Assembly (NCBI RefSeq): GCF_009600605.1
Contig: NZ_VWNA01000001.1
Location: 1,590,490-1,654,489 of the forward strand
From: Segnochrobactrum spirostomi
GTDB lineage: Bacteria; Pseudomonadota; Alphaproteobacteria; Rhizobiales; Segnochrobactraceae
Length of the DNA stretch: 64,000 bases
Reading direction: 5' to 3'
Part shown: piece after piece, positions 18,016 through 27,220 of the stretch
How the letters are laid out: the number at the start of each line of letters is the position of its first letter
How positions within the stretch are numbered: position 1 is the first letter of the stretch
The notes under the pieces: model-generated
What the model saw: the letters and a program-made list of their open reading frames with translations, nothing else
Database searches by the model: none
Told to the model about the DNA's origin: nothing
Program-made: the position numbers and the translations under genes

Positions 18016-18167
18016 CCTTCTCCCCGCGTGCGGGGAGAAGGTGCCCCGATAGGGGCGGATGAGGGGTGTTCACGCTCCCTGCTTTCACCGTAAATTTCTG
18101 AAAATAAAAGAGGATTATCCCCTCATCCGCCCCTTCGGGGCACCTTCTCCCCCACGGGGGAGAAGGG
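18016..18167. repeat. Pair of inverted palindromic repeats (REP/RIME-like)
   Basis: Two copies of a roughly 50-bp element in opposite orientation, 18016-18066 and 18119-18167, separated by a 52-base AT-richer spacer. Each copy combines a CCTTCTCCCC...GGGGAGAAGG hairpin with a second palindrome around GTGCCCC...GGGGC and the end GGATGAGGGG. The same arrangement recurs at 56495-56647. Such elements resemble intergenic palindromic repeats widespread in rhizobial genomes. The remaining bases of the 17899-18415 gap hold no recognisable gene. Confidence 0.85.
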
Positions 18168-18415
18168 CTCGGCAGCGCAGTGGGAGCCATAGGCGATAAC
18201 CCTCGCCTGGTCCCGGGGACCCACGGGCAGCAAGCGCTGAGCCCACCGCCCCTGGATCCCCGCCACAAGGGCGGGGATGACGGCGGAGGGGCCGTTCCCG
18301 GAACGATGTTGGGGGCGAGTGCGAGGATCGTACCGCGGTCCGGCGGCTGGAAGCGTTCCTCGATGACCGACCGAGCACCCCATGCCGGAGACGCGCCGGG
18401 CGCTTGCCCTCTCCC

Positions 18416-20185
18416 TTATTGCGCCACCGCGGCGCCGGCGGGGCGGCGGTTGTCGTTGGCGCCGAACACCGTGCCGGCGGCCGGCTTCCAGACATTGAGC
18501 GTGTCGTCGGCGAACGAGGGCGGCGCCGCATCGGAGGGCTTGGCGCCCGGCGCCAGGATTGCCTCGACGGCGCTCCACGGCTTCTGGACCACGATCTTGT
18601 AACCCATCGCAGCGAGCGCCTTGCGGGTGTCGGGCGACATCGCATAGGGCTCGGCATAGACCACGTCCGGCAGCCATTGATGGTGGAAGCGCGGCGCGTC
18701 AACGGCTTCCTGCAAGGTCATGCCGTGGTCGATGACGTTAACGATCGTCTGCAACACCGCCGTCGGAATGCGCGAGCCGCCGGGGCTGCCGAGCACCATG
18801 AAGGGTTTGCCGTCGCGGGTGAGGATGGCCGGCGTCATGGAACTCAAGGGCCGCTTGCCCGGCGCGATGGCGTTCGCCGCCCCCTGGACGAGGCCGAACA
18901 TGTTCGGCACGCCCGGGCGCATGGTGAAATCGTCCATGGTGTCGTTGAGGAAGAAGCCGGCGCCCGGCGCCATCACCTTGGCGCCGAAATAGGCGTTGAG
19001 CGAGAAGGTCACGGCGACCGCGTTGCCGGCCGCGTCGAGCACCGAATAATGGGTCGTCTCGGTGCCCTCGTGCGGCGGCGTGCCGGGCTTGAGTTCGCTC
19101 GACGGGGTCGCGCGGTAGCGCTCGATGGTGGCGCGGATCGCCGCCGTGTACGCCTTCGAGATCAGCCGATCCACAGGGTTCTGGACGAAGGCCGGATCGC
19201 CTAGATCGCTGTTGCGGTCGAGATAGGTCTGCCGCATCGCCTCGATCATGAAATGGTCCGCCTCGGACGAGCCGTAGCCGAGGAAGCCCAGCGGATAGCC
19301 TTCGAGGATGCCGAGCATCTCGCACAGCGCGACGCCGCCGGAGCTCGGCGGCGGGGCGGAGAGGATGTCGTAGCCGCGGTAGGAGCACGCGACCGGGGCC
19401 GAGACCGGCGCCGTGTAGTGGGCGAAATCGGCGGCCTTCAGGATGCCGCCGCCGGCCGCGCTCGCCGCCGCGATCTTCTCCGGCAGGGCTCCCTCGTAGA
19501 AGGCGGCCGGCCCCGTCTCGGCAATGGCCGAGAGGGTCGCGGCGAGGTCCGTCTGCACCAGCCGGTCGCCCGGCTGGAGCGGCGCACCGTCCTTCAGGAA
19601 AATCTTGGCGATCGCCGGATCGCGGCGGAAGGCCTCGGTCGCGGTGGCGAAGATCGCGGCATCGCCCGGCGCCAGCACGAAGCCGTCGCGGGCGAGCGCG
19701 ATCGCCGGCGCCATCACCTGCTGCCGTGTCATCGTGCCGAAACGGGTGAGCGCTGTGTCGAGCCCGAGCACGCTGCCGGGCACGCCCACCGCCAGCCAGC
19801 CGTCGAGGCTCGCGCCGGGGATCGGCTGGCCGTGGCTGTCGAGATACATGTTAGGGGTCGCGGCGCCCGGCGCCTCTTCGCGGAAATCGATGAAGAAGGC
19901 GCGGCCGTCGGCGAGCCGCAGCACCATGAAGCCGCCGCCGCCGATATTGCCGCAGCACGGATTGACCACCGCCTGGGCATAGCCGACGGCGACCGCCGCA
20001 TCGACCGCGTTGCCGCCGGCGCGCAGGATGGCGGCGCCGACCGCCGAGGCGATCGCCTGATCGCTGACCACCATGCCCTGGCGGCCTTCGACCGGCTGCG
20101 GCGAGATCGCCGCGGCGGGCAGCGGCGCCGCAAGGGCGAGACCGAGCGCGGCGGCAGCGATGCGCAAAGCGCGGCGGAAGATCAT
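18416..20185 (-). CDS. ggt: Gamma-glutamyltransferase (periplasmic)
   Basis: Ntn-hydrolase of 589 residues that transfers or hydrolyses gamma-glutamyl groups, for example from glutathione. A signal peptide (MIFRRALRIAAAALGLALAA, then APLPAAA) sends it to the periplasm. It is made as a proenzyme; the conserved threonine in GTETTHYSVLDAAGNAVAVT becomes the N-terminal nucleophile of the small subunit. Other motifs are NPCCGNIGGGGFM, FIDFREEAP, KRPLSSMTPAI and GSPGGSRIPTAVLQ. The start at 20185 gives the clean signal peptide; an upstream ATG at 20197 is possible. It lies 98 bases downstream of the acetylpolyamine amidohydrolase gene on the same strand. Confidence 0.95.
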   Translation of the reverse strand: MIFRRALRIAAAALGLALAAPLPAAAISPQPVEGRQGMVVSDQAIASAVGAAILRAGGNAVDAAVAVGYAQAVVNPCCGNIGGGGFMVLRLADGRAFFIDFREEAPGAATPNMYLDSHGQPIPGASLDGWLAVGVPGSVLGLDTALTRFGTMTRQQVMAPAIALARDGFVLAPGDAAIFATATEAFRRDPAIAKIFLKDGAPLQPGDRLVQTDLAATLSAIAETGPAAFYEGALPEKIAAASAAGGGILKAADFAHYTAPVSAPVACSYRGYDILSAPPPSSGGVALCEMLGILEGYPLGFLGYGSSEADHFMIEAMRQTYLDRNSDLGDPAFVQNPVDRLISKAYTAAIRATIERYRATPSSELKPGTPPHEGTETTHYSVLDAAGNAVAVTFSLNAYFGAKVMAPGAGFFLNDTMDDFTMRPGVPNMFGLVQGAANAIAPGKRPLSSMTPAILTRDGKPFMVLGSPGGSRIPTAVLQTIVNVIDHGMTLQEAVDAPRFHHQWLPDVVYAEPYAMSPDTRKALAAMGYKIVVQKPWSAVEAILAPGAKPSDAAPPSFADDTLNVWKPAAGTVFGANDNRRPAGAAVAQ

Positions 20186-20283
20186 GGTCGGCCCCATCCC
20201 GTCAAACCGGATCGGCCGCCAATCCAGCACGGCGCGCGGACAAATGCACGCCCGATGCGCCGCGCCGGATCATCTCGGAGAGG

Positions 20284-21321
20284 TCAGAGCTTGTGGGCGC
20301 CCTCGAAGCCGCTCAGCACGTTCGCCGTGTTGATGCCGAGGGGCTCGACGGCGTAGCCGCCCTCGAACACGAACAGGGTCGGCAGGCCGAGCGCCGCGAT
20401 GCGCTCGCCCATCCGCAGGAAGTCCTCGCTCTTCAGCTTGAACTTCGAGATCGGGTCCTCTTCGTAGGTGTCGAGGCCGAGGGAGACGACGAGGGTATCG
20501 GCGCCCCAATCCTTGACCTTGCGGCAGCCGGTCTGGAGGGCCTCGTCGAAGGCGCCCCACAGCGTGCCGAAGGGGAGCGGGAAATTGAGGTTCGCCCCCT
20601 CGCCCGCGCCGAAACCGGTCTCGTCCGCATAGCCGAGGAAGAACGGATATTCGGTCTCCGGCGTGCCGTGCAGCGAGACGAACAGCACGTCGGCGCGGTC
20701 GTAGAAGATCTGCTGGGTGCCGTTGCCGTGGTGATAATCGACGTCGAGGATGGCGACGCGGCGGCCCTGATCGGTCAGCGCCTGGGCGGCGATGGCGGCG
20801 TTGTTGAGATAGCAATAGCCGCCCATCTGGTCGGAAGCGGCGTGGTGGCCGGGCGGACGGCACAGGGAGAAGACGGAGCTCTCGCCCTCCTGCAACAGGG
20901 CGACGCCGGTCAGCGCCACCTCGACGGCCGAGCGGGCGGCCGCGAAGGTGCCCTTGGTGATGCCGCAGCCGGCATCGAAGGAATAGAAGCCGAGCTGGCC
21001 CTCGATCGTCTTCGGCTCGACGTCGCGCAGGCTGCGGGTCGGCCAGGTGAAGGCGAGCGCGTCGGTCTCGTCACCCTGGCGGGCGACCCAGGCGTCCCAC
21101 GCGCCTTCGAGAAAATCGACGAACCGGGGGGCATGGACGCGCTTCGCCGCCTCAAGGCCCAGCGCGCGCGGCTCCAGGATCGGCCCGAGGCCGACGGCGC
21201 GGATGCGCTCGATCACGATCTCGGCGCGGCGGGGATATTCGAACGCCGGCACCATCTTGCCGGACACGAGCTCGGCGCGGGTGTGATGCAGCCGATGGTT
21301 CTCGCTGTAGATCGTCTTCAC
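20284..21321 (-). CDS. aphA: Acetylpolyamine amidohydrolase (histone-deacetylase family)
   Basis: Zinc hydrolase of 345 residues. Motifs are MKTIYSENHRLHHTRAELVS (typical acetylpolyamine amidohydrolase start), RPPGHHAASDQMGGYCYLNN, ILDVDYHHGNGTQQIFYDRA and FEGGYAVEPLGINTANVLSG. Family enzymes deacetylate N-acetylputrescine or acetylspermidine and related amides. The substrate assignment is strengthened by context: a polyamine ABC transporter lies directly upstream on the same strand and a polyamine-type aminotransferase beyond it. It is probably the distal part of that operon. Confidence 0.88.
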   Translation of the reverse strand: MKTIYSENHRLHHTRAELVSGKMVPAFEYPRRAEIVIERIRAVGLGPILEPRALGLEAAKRVHAPRFVDFLEGAWDAWVARQGDETDALAFTWPTRSLRDVEPKTIEGQLGFYSFDAGCGITKGTFAAARSAVEVALTGVALLQEGESSVFSLCRPPGHHAASDQMGGYCYLNNAAIAAQALTDQGRRVAILDVDYHHGNGTQQIFYDRADVLFVSLHGTPETEYPFFLGYADETGFGAGEGANLNFPLPFGTLWGAFDEALQTGCRKVKDWGADTLVVSLGLDTYEEDPISKFKLKSEDFLRMGERIAALGLPTLFVFEGGYAVEPLGINTANVLSGFEGAHKL

Positions 21322-21490
21322 GGGGCGGCTCTCCAGGCAGGCGGCCCGCCGCGCGGCGCAGGCGGCCGGGGCGGATGCGGACGGGCGAGCGGGACGGTCC
21401 CGCTCGCTTCATGCGTGGGCCGCCCTCTTGGGGCGGCCCGTTCGATCGGCCGGTCTCAGGTGCGGCCAAGGATCGCTCGTGGGGCGAGCC

Positions 21491-22534
21491 TCACTTGCGG
21501 ACGTTGGTCCACACCTTGTCCATGAGTTCCTTGGCCTTGGCGCTGCAGCCCGGGGCCATCTTCATCAGCGCCTCGTCCTCCTTCGGCGGCACCACCGCCG
21601 GGTCCTTGGCGAGCGCCGGATCGAGGAACTCGGCCGAACCCGGCACGGCGTTCATGTAGCCGGTGAAGTTGGTCGCCTCGGCGATGTTCTTCGGGTCCAT
21701 CATCCAGTTGATGAAGGTCTTGGCCTCCTCGACGTTCTTGGCGCCGACCGGAACCGCCAGGTTGTCGGCCCAGAGGTTGATGCCCTCCTTCGGATAGACG
21801 TAGACGGCGGTCTTGAGGTCCTGCTTGGTACGGTGCGCGGCACCGTTCCACTGCTGGTGCATCACCACTTCCTTGGCCACCATGCGCTCGATGGTGCCGT
21901 CGGAATTGTAGAGCGCGACGAACGGCTTCTGGGCGAGGAGCAGGTCCTGCACCTTCTTCATCTGCTTCGGATCCTCCGAACAGGCCGGAACACCGAGATA
22001 ATAGGAGGCCGCGAGGATCACCTCGCGCTGATCGTTGAGGACGCCGATCTTGCCCTTCAGCACCTCCTTCGGCTCGAAGAATTCCTTCCAGCTCGATTCC
22101 AAGGGACCGGTGACGGCGCTGTCATAGGTGAAGCCGGTGGTGCCGTACATGTAGGGCGCGGTGTATTTGCGATCTGGATCGAAATAAGGCGCCTTCAGCG
22201 GGCCACCGACATTCTTGAAATTCGGCATCTGGTTGACGCCGATATCCTGGATCAGGCCCTGGTCGGCCATGATCTTGACCATGTAATCGGACGGCACGAT
22301 CACGTCGTAGCCGGTGCCGCCGGCCTGCAGCTTGGCGAGCAGAGTCTCGTTCGAGTCGTATTGGTCGAGCGTGACCTTGATGCCGGTCTCAGCGGTGAAC
22401 CGCTTCAAGAGATCGGGCGGCATGTAGTTGGTCCAGTTGTAGAGGAACAACTCCTTCGCCTCGGCCGCGACCGGCGCGGCCGCGATCAGCACGCCGGCGA
22501 TGAGCGCGGCGGCGGTCTTCTTAAGGGTGGACAT
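21491..22534 (-). CDS. potD: Polyamine ABC transporter, periplasmic binding protein (PotD/PotF type)
   Basis: Protein of 347 residues. The ATG at 22534 gives a signal peptide (MSTLKKTAAALIAGVLIAAA, then PVAAEA). The mature part starts KELFLYNWTNYMPPDLLKRF, the PotD/PotF opening. Segments LDQYDSNETLLAKLQAGGTG, YDVIVPSDYMVKIMADQGLI and NLWADNLAVPVGAKN are typical of spermidine/putrescine binders. Purely from sequence it could prefer putrescine or spermidine. It follows the two permeases and ATPase in the same direction. Confidence 0.92.
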   Translation of the reverse strand: MSTLKKTAAALIAGVLIAAAPVAAEAKELFLYNWTNYMPPDLLKRFTAETGIKVTLDQYDSNETLLAKLQAGGTGYDVIVPSDYMVKIMADQGLIQDIGVNQMPNFKNVGGPLKAPYFDPDRKYTAPYMYGTTGFTYDSAVTGPLESSWKEFFEPKEVLKGKIGVLNDQREVILAASYYLGVPACSEDPKQMKKVQDLLLAQKPFVALYNSDGTIERMVAKEVVMHQQWNGAAHRTKQDLKTAVYVYPKEGINLWADNLAVPVGAKNVEEAKTFINWMMDPKNIAEATNFTGYMNAVPGSAEFLDPALAKDPAVVPPKEDEALMKMAPGCSAKAKELMDKVWTNVRK

Positions 22535-22672
22535 GGGCCTTCTTCCTTCTCTCTGGATCGCGCCTCGAGGCGCTTGTGCCTTCTTTGAACGGCGCCTCGC
22601 GGCGCCGGAACTCTTGCCTCTGCCCGCGGCAGGCCTTGTTCGGCCCGCGGCCGGTCTTGCCCGGCCTCGCAA

Positions 22673-23476
22673 TCAGCCCTTGCGGCCGATGAACATCGAG
22701 GCCGCGACGAACACAATCGAGATGCCGAGCATGATCGCCGAGATGGCGTTCACCTCGGGCGAGATGCCGATGCGAACGGACGTGAAGATGTAGAGCGGCA
22801 GCGTCGAGGAGCCCGGGCCGGCGACGAAGAAGGTCGTGACGAAATCGTCGAGCGAAGTGATGAAGGCGAGCATCGCCCCGGACAGGATGCCCGGCCACAG
22901 GAGCGGCAGGGTGATGCGCCGGAAGGTGTGCCACTCGTCGGCATAGAGGTCCGCCGCCGCCTCGCGATAGGCGGCCGGCATGCCTTCCAGCCGCGCCTTG
23001 ATCGGCAGATAGGCGAACGGGATGCAGAACACCGTGTGGGCGAGGATCACCGTGCCGAGCCCGAGCCTCAGACCGATGCCGACGAAGAAAATCAGCGAGG
23101 CGACCGCGGTGACGATCTCCGGCACGATCAGCGGCAGCGCGATCACACCGGCGATGGCGCTCGTGCCCGTGAAGCGCGCCCGGTCCATGCCGAGCGCGGC
23201 GAGCGTCGCGAGCAGGGTCGAGAACACCGTCGCGGCAGAAGCGACGATGAGCGAGTTCTGCGCCGAGCGGATGATGTCCGGATTGTCGGCGACGCTCGCA
23301 TACCAGGAAAATGAGAAGCCCTTCCAGATCGTCGCCGTGCTGCCCGCGTTGAACGACAGGGCGAACAACACGAAGATCGGGATGTAGAGGAACAGGAAGA
23401 ACAGGAGCGTCATCGTCCCCGTGCCGTGGAAGCGGCGCAGGGGGTTCGTTTCGCGCAAAGGTCCGCCCGCGCTCAT
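22673..23476 (-). CDS. potC: Polyamine ABC transporter permease (PotC/PotI type)
   Basis: Inner-membrane permease of 267 residues with about six helices. The cytoplasmic loop with the EAA motif reads AAYREAAADLYADEWHTFRR, which docks the ATPase. FITSLDDFVTTFFVAGPG near the C-terminal part is characteristic of PotC/PotI. The start at 23476 overlaps the end of the other permease gene by 4 bases. A 138-base gap to the binding-protein gene holds GC-rich leader sequence without a clear gene. Confidence 0.92.
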   Translation of the reverse strand: MSAGGPLRETNPLRRFHGTGTMTLLFFLFLYIPIFVLFALSFNAGSTATIWKGFSFSWYASVADNPDIIRSAQNSLIVASAATVFSTLLATLAALGMDRARFTGTSAIAGVIALPLIVPEIVTAVASLIFFVGIGLRLGLGTVILAHTVFCIPFAYLPIKARLEGMPAAYREAAADLYADEWHTFRRITLPLLWPGILSGAMLAFITSLDDFVTTFFVAGPGSSTLPLYIFTSVRIGISPEVNAISAIMLGISIVFVAASMFIGRKG

Positions 23477-24402
23477 CGGCCACGCTCCAGAACCGATTTG
23501 GCCCGGCCGAAGCGCAGGGCATAGGCGATCATCGCGATCAGCACGAAGGCGAGCAGCATGAACGACAGCGCCGCGCCGAACGGCCAGTTCTGCGACGCGC
23601 CGAATTGCTGCTGGATCAGGTTGCCGATCATCAAGGCCTTGCCGCCGCCGAGGAGTTCCGGCGTCACGTAGGCGCCGAGGCAGGGGATGAAGACGAGGAT
23701 CGCCCCGGCGACGAGACCGGGCGCCGCGAGCGGCAGCACGATGCGGCGGATCGCCGTGGAGCGGTTGGCGCCGAGATCGTAGGCCGCCTCGACGAGGCGG
23801 AAATCGAGCTTTTCGAGGCTCGTATAGATCGGCAGCACCATGAAGGGCAGGAACGAATAGACGAGGCCGATCAGGTTCGCCGTATCGGTGTAGAGGAGGC
23901 CGAGCGGCTGCGAAGTGATGTGCAGGCTCTGCAGCGCCGTGTCGACGAGCCCTTCCCGCCGCAGCAGCAGGATCCACGCATAGGTGCGGACGAGGAGGTT
24001 CGTCCAGAACGGGATCGTGACGAGGAAGACGAGGAGTTCGCGCGTCCGCCGCGGCTGCAGCGACATGTAGAGCGCGGTCGGGAAGCCGACGACGAGGCAG
24101 ATCACGGTCGTCAGCCCAGCGAGCCAGAACGACCGAAGATAGATGCCGACATAGGCGTCGTTGAAGATCAGGCTGTCGTCGAGGTCGCGGTCGAACAGGA
24201 ACTGGACATAGGACGACGTGCTGAAGTTCCAGACGACGCCGCCATAGGTGCCCCGTTCCAGGAAGGAATAGAGCAGCATCAACAGGAGCGGCAGCACCAT
24301 GAAGACGACGACGAGGCCGGTGGCAGGCCCGATCAGCGCGAGGCGACGCAGAAAGGGGCTGCGTCGGAAGGGAGCGAGCAGCGACGAGGAAGCGCCCGCC
24401 AT
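23473..24402 (-). CDS. potB: Polyamine ABC transporter permease (PotB/PotH type)
   Basis: Inner-membrane permease of 309 residues with about six helices. LIGPATGLVVVFMVLPLLLM is the first helix, and the EAA loop reads LVEAAYDLGANRSTAIRRIV. TPELLGGGKALMIGNLIQQQ is typical of PotB/PotH. The ATG at 24402 was chosen over an in-frame TTG at 24408; the preceding ATPase gene ends at 24405, so the genes are nearly fused. Confidence 0.92.
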   Translation of the reverse strand: MAGASSSLLAPFRRSPFLRRLALIGPATGLVVVFMVLPLLLMLLYSFLERGTYGGVVWNFSTSSYVQFLFDRDLDDSLIFNDAYVGIYLRSFWLAGLTTVICLVVGFPTALYMSLQPRRTRELLVFLVTIPFWTNLLVRTYAWILLLRREGLVDTALQSLHITSQPLGLLYTDTANLIGLVYSFLPFMVLPIYTSLEKLDFRLVEAAYDLGANRSTAIRRIVLPLAAPGLVAGAILVFIPCLGAYVTPELLGGGKALMIGNLIQQQFGASQNWPFGAALSFMLLAFVLIAMIAYALRFGRAKSVLERGR

Positions 24403-24404
24403 GA

Positions 24405-25487
24405 TCAATCCCTCAATGCGCGGAGAGCGCCCGGCGCGGCCTCGATCGCCACCGGATCGCCGACGGCGAAGGCCGGCAGGCTGCCGTCGCGGTTCTGCAT
24501 GCGGACCCGAAGCGTGCCGTCGCCGCCCGCGAGCGCCACGGTGTAGGTCGTGTCGGTGCCGAAATAGACCACCGCCTCGACGGTGCCGGCGAGCACGCCC
24601 TGGCCGGACGGCGCGACGTTGAGCCGTTCCGGGCGGCTCGACAAGGTGACGGACGCACCGACTGCAGGCGCCGGCTCGGAAATCCCGACGTCGAGCGCCG
24701 CGCCGGAGCGGAGGCGGACGCGGGCAAGCGCGCCGTTGACCGCCTCCACCTTGGCATCGACGAAATCGGTCTCGCCGATGAAGTCGGCGACGAACCGGTG
24801 CTGCGGCGTCTCATAAATCTCGCGGGGCGTGCCGACCTGGAGGACATGGCCCGACGACATCACCGCGATGCGGTCGGACATCGTCAGCGCCTCCTCCTGA
24901 TCGTGGGTCACGAACACGAAGGTGATGCCTGTCTCCTTCTGGATGCGCTTCAGCTCGACCTGCATCTCCTTGCGGAGCTTGAGGTCGAGGGCGGAGAGCG
25001 GCTCGTCGAGGAGAAGCACCTTGGGGCGGTTGGCCAGCGCGCGGGCGAGCGCCACGCGCTGCTGCTGGCCGCCCGACATCTGGTCGCAGCGCCGGTTCTC
25101 GGCGCCGGGCAGGTGGACGAGCGCCAGCATCGCGGTGACCCGCGCGGCGATCTCGGCCTTCTTGAGCCCCTGCATTTCGAGGCCGAAGGCGATGTTCTGT
25201 CCGACGCTCATGTGCGGGAACAACGCGTAGGACTGGAACACCGTGTTGACCGGCCGACGAAACGGGGGCAGCGCCTCGATCGATTGCCCGTCGAGCAGGA
25301 TCGAACCCGATGTCGGCTGCTCGAAGCCGGCGATCAGCCGGAGCAGGGTCGTCTTACCGCAGCCCGAAGGCCCGAGGAGCGTGAAGAATTCGTTCGGCGC
25401 GATGCCGAGCGAGACCTGGTCGAGAGCGGTCACCACCCCTGCGAAGGATTTGGTGACGGCCTGCACCTCGATCGCATATCGAGCCAA
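24405..25487 (-). CDS. potA: Polyamine ABC transporter ATP-binding protein (PotA/PotG type)
   Basis: ATPase of 360 residues that energises polyamine uptake. Walker [13 protein letters not shown]-loop [10 protein letters not shown], signature [15 protein letters not shown], Walker [13 protein letters not shown] and H-loop [10 protein letters not shown] are intact. The C-terminal TOBE regulatory domain extends from about residue 240 ([20 protein letters not shown]). It is the first gene of the minus-strand operon potA-potB-potC-potD-aphA, possibly also ggt. It is divergent from the aminotransferase gene across a 335-base intergenic region. Confidence 0.95.
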   Translation of the reverse strand: MARYAIEVQAVTKSFAGVVTALDQVSLGIAPNEFFTLLGPSGCGKTTLLRLIAGFEQPTSGSILLDGQSIEALPPFRRPVNTVFQSYALFPHMSVGQNIAFGLEMQGLKKAEIAARVTAMLALVHLPGAENRRCDQMSGGQQQRVALARALANRPKVLLLDEPLSALDLKLRKEMQVELKRIQKETGITFVFVTHDQEEALTMSDRIAVMSSGHVLQVGTPREIYETPQHRFVADFIGETDFVDAKVEAVNGALARVRLRSGAALDVGISEPAPAVGASVTLSSRPERLNVAPSGQGVLAGTVEAVVYFGTDTTYTVALAGGDGTLRVRMQNRDGSLPAFAVGDPVAIEAAPGALRALRD

Positions 25488-25687
25488 GATTGCCCGTCTC
25501 CCTCATGGCCGAGGGACGACCGCGCCCAACGACGCCGTCACTCTCGACCGCCATTCCCCTTGGAGCATTCGCCGACGTTCTGCCGGTCGGCCCCACCATG
25601 CCCCGCGAACGATGAAGAGAGGTCCGTTCTGCGTGCGGCTCGGGCATAATGGCACAAGGTCGCCCGCTGGCAAGCGCTTTGCCCGGT

Positions 25688-25699
25688 GTGCGATCACAG
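25688..25699. promoter_or_regulatory. Near-copy of the CTGCGATCGCAG operator-like site
   Basis: GTGCGATCACAG matches 10 of 12 positions of the palindrome at 25753-25764 and lies 54 bases upstream of it in the potA / aminotransferase divergent region. It could serve the potA side or act cooperatively with the perfect site. Function is inferred from recurrence. Confidence 0.5.
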
Positions 25700-25751
25700 T
25701 CCACAAAGCAGAATGCCGCACCTTGAAAGGCGCGGCGCCTATCATCTCTAG

Positions 25752-25765
25752 TCTGCGATCGCAGA
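25752..25765. promoter_or_regulatory. Perfect palindrome, candidate operator for polyamine genes
   Basis: TCTGCGATCGCAGA, a 14-bp perfect palindrome, lies 58 bases upstream of the aminotransferase start. Its 12-bp core recurs exactly at 59557-59568 in front of puuB and in near copies at 25688, 60544 and 61855. All are intergenic and next to polyamine-related or adjacent regulator genes. A GntR or other dimeric regulator could bind here; no binding is shown by sequence alone. Confidence 0.6.
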
Positions 25766-25822
25766 TGGCGCTATGAAGACGGACCGAAGCCGCCGTGGGC
25801 GTGCGCTGAGCCGGAGGACCCG

Positions 25823-27214
25823 ATGCTGAACAATCTCTACGACACCCGGGCGCTTCAGGCCCGCGATGCGGCCCATCACTGGCACCCGTTCACCGATTCC
25901 GCCGGCCTCGCCGCGGAGGGAACGCGCGTCATCGTGGGCGGCGACGGCGTCTGGATCGAGGACAGCGAGGGCAACCGCATCCTCGACGGCATGGCCGGGC
26001 TCTGGTGCGTGCAGGTCGGCCACAGCCGCGTCGAGATCGCCGACGCCGTCCACGCCCAGATGAGCCGGCTCGCTTATTACAACACTTTCTTCAAGACCTC
26101 GCACCCGCCGGTGATCGAGCTCGCCGAGAAGGTCGCCTCGCTCGCCCCGGCGCACATGAACCGGGTGTTCTTCACCGGCTCGGGCTCGGAATCGAACGAC
26201 ACGGTGATCCGTCTCGTCCGCCGCTATTGGGATCTCCAGGGCAAGCCGAAGAAGAAGACCATCATCGCCCGCCACAACGGCTATCACGGCTCGACGATCG
26301 GCGGCGCGAGCCTCGGCGGCATGGGCCCGATGCATGCCGAGGGCGATCTGCCGATCCCCGGCATCCTGCACATCGCCCAGCCCTACTGGTTCGCCGAGGG
26401 CGGCGACCTGTCGCCGGCCGAGTTCGGCCTCAAGGCGGCCCGGGCGCTCGAAGCCGCCATCGACGCGTTCGGCGAGGATCGCATCGCCGCCTTCATCGCC
26501 GAGCCGATCCAGGGCGCCGGCGGCGTGATCATTCCGCCCGACACCTATTGGCCGGAGATCGCCCGCATCTGCCGCGAGCGCGACATCCTGCTCGTCGCCG
26601 ACGAGGTGATCTGCGGCTTCGGCCGGCTCGGCACCTGGTTCGGCTCGCAGCATTTCGGCATCGAGCCGGACCTGATGCCGATCGCCAAGGGGCTCTCCTC
26701 GGGCTATCTGCCGATCGGCGGCGTGATCATCGCCGACCGGGTTGCGCAGGTGATGGACACCGGCGGCGAGTTCCACCACGGCTACACCTATTCCGGCCAT
26801 CCGGCCGCGTGCGCGGCGGCGCTCGCCAACCTCGCCATCATCGAGCGCGAGAACCTGGTCGAGCGCGTGCGCACCGATGTCGGCCCCTATCTCCAGAAGA
26901 AGTGGCTCGCCCTCGGCGACCATCCGCTGGTGGGCGAGGCGCGCATGGTCGGCCTGATGGGCGCGCTCGAACTGGTGCCGCAGAAGACGCCGCGCGCCCA
27001 GCGTTTCGCGACGCCCCAGGGCGACGTCGGCACGCTCGCGCGCGACATCTCGATCCGCAACGGCCTCATCATGCGCGGCGTGCGGGATTCGCTGATCCTG
27101 TCACCGCCGCTCGTCATCACCCACGAGGAGATCGACGAGCTGATCGTCCGCGCCGCCCGCACGCTGGACGAGACCTATGCGGAGCTGAAGACCCGCGGCC
27201 TGATCACCGGCTGA
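25823..27214 (+). CDS. spuC: Class III aminotransferase, polyamine (putrescine):pyruvate type
   Basis: PLP-dependent enzyme of 463 residues. It opens with DAAHHWHPFTDSAGLAAEGT and has the fold-type I markers FFTGSGSESNDTVIRLVRRY, HNGYHGSTIGGASLGGMG, LLVADEVICGFGRLGTWFGS and the PLP lysine in LMPIAKGLSSGYLPIGGV. The sequence closely resembles SpuC and related omega-transaminases that move the amino group of putrescine or spermidine to pyruvate. Divergent placement from the polyamine importer supports that substrate. Other omega-amino donors remain possible. Confidence 0.9.
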   Translation: MLNNLYDTRALQARDAAHHWHPFTDSAGLAAEGTRVIVGGDGVWIEDSEGNRILDGMAGLWCVQVGHSRVEIADAVHAQMSRLAYYNTFFKTSHPPVIELAEKVASLAPAHMNRVFFTGSGSESNDTVIRLVRRYWDLQGKPKKKTIIARHNGYHGSTIGGASLGGMGPMHAEGDLPIPGILHIAQPYWFAEGGDLSPAEFGLKAARALEAAIDAFGEDRIAAFIAEPIQGAGGVIIPPDTYWPEIARICRERDILLVADEVICGFGRLGTWFGSQHFGIEPDLMPIAKGLSSGYLPIGGVIIADRVAQVMDTGGEFHHGYTYSGHPAACAAALANLAIIERENLVERVRTDVGPYLQKKWLALGDHPLVGEARMVGLMGALELVPQKTPRAQRFATPQGDVGTLARDISIRNGLIMRGVRDSLILSPPLVITHEEIDELIVRAARTLDETYAELKTRGLITG

Positions 27215-27220
27215 GCCGTC

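Noticed and set aside
18016-18167. Repeats considered as a CRISPR array
   Set aside because: Only two copies, in opposite orientation and internally palindromic, with no cas genes. It fits an interspersed palindromic repeat.
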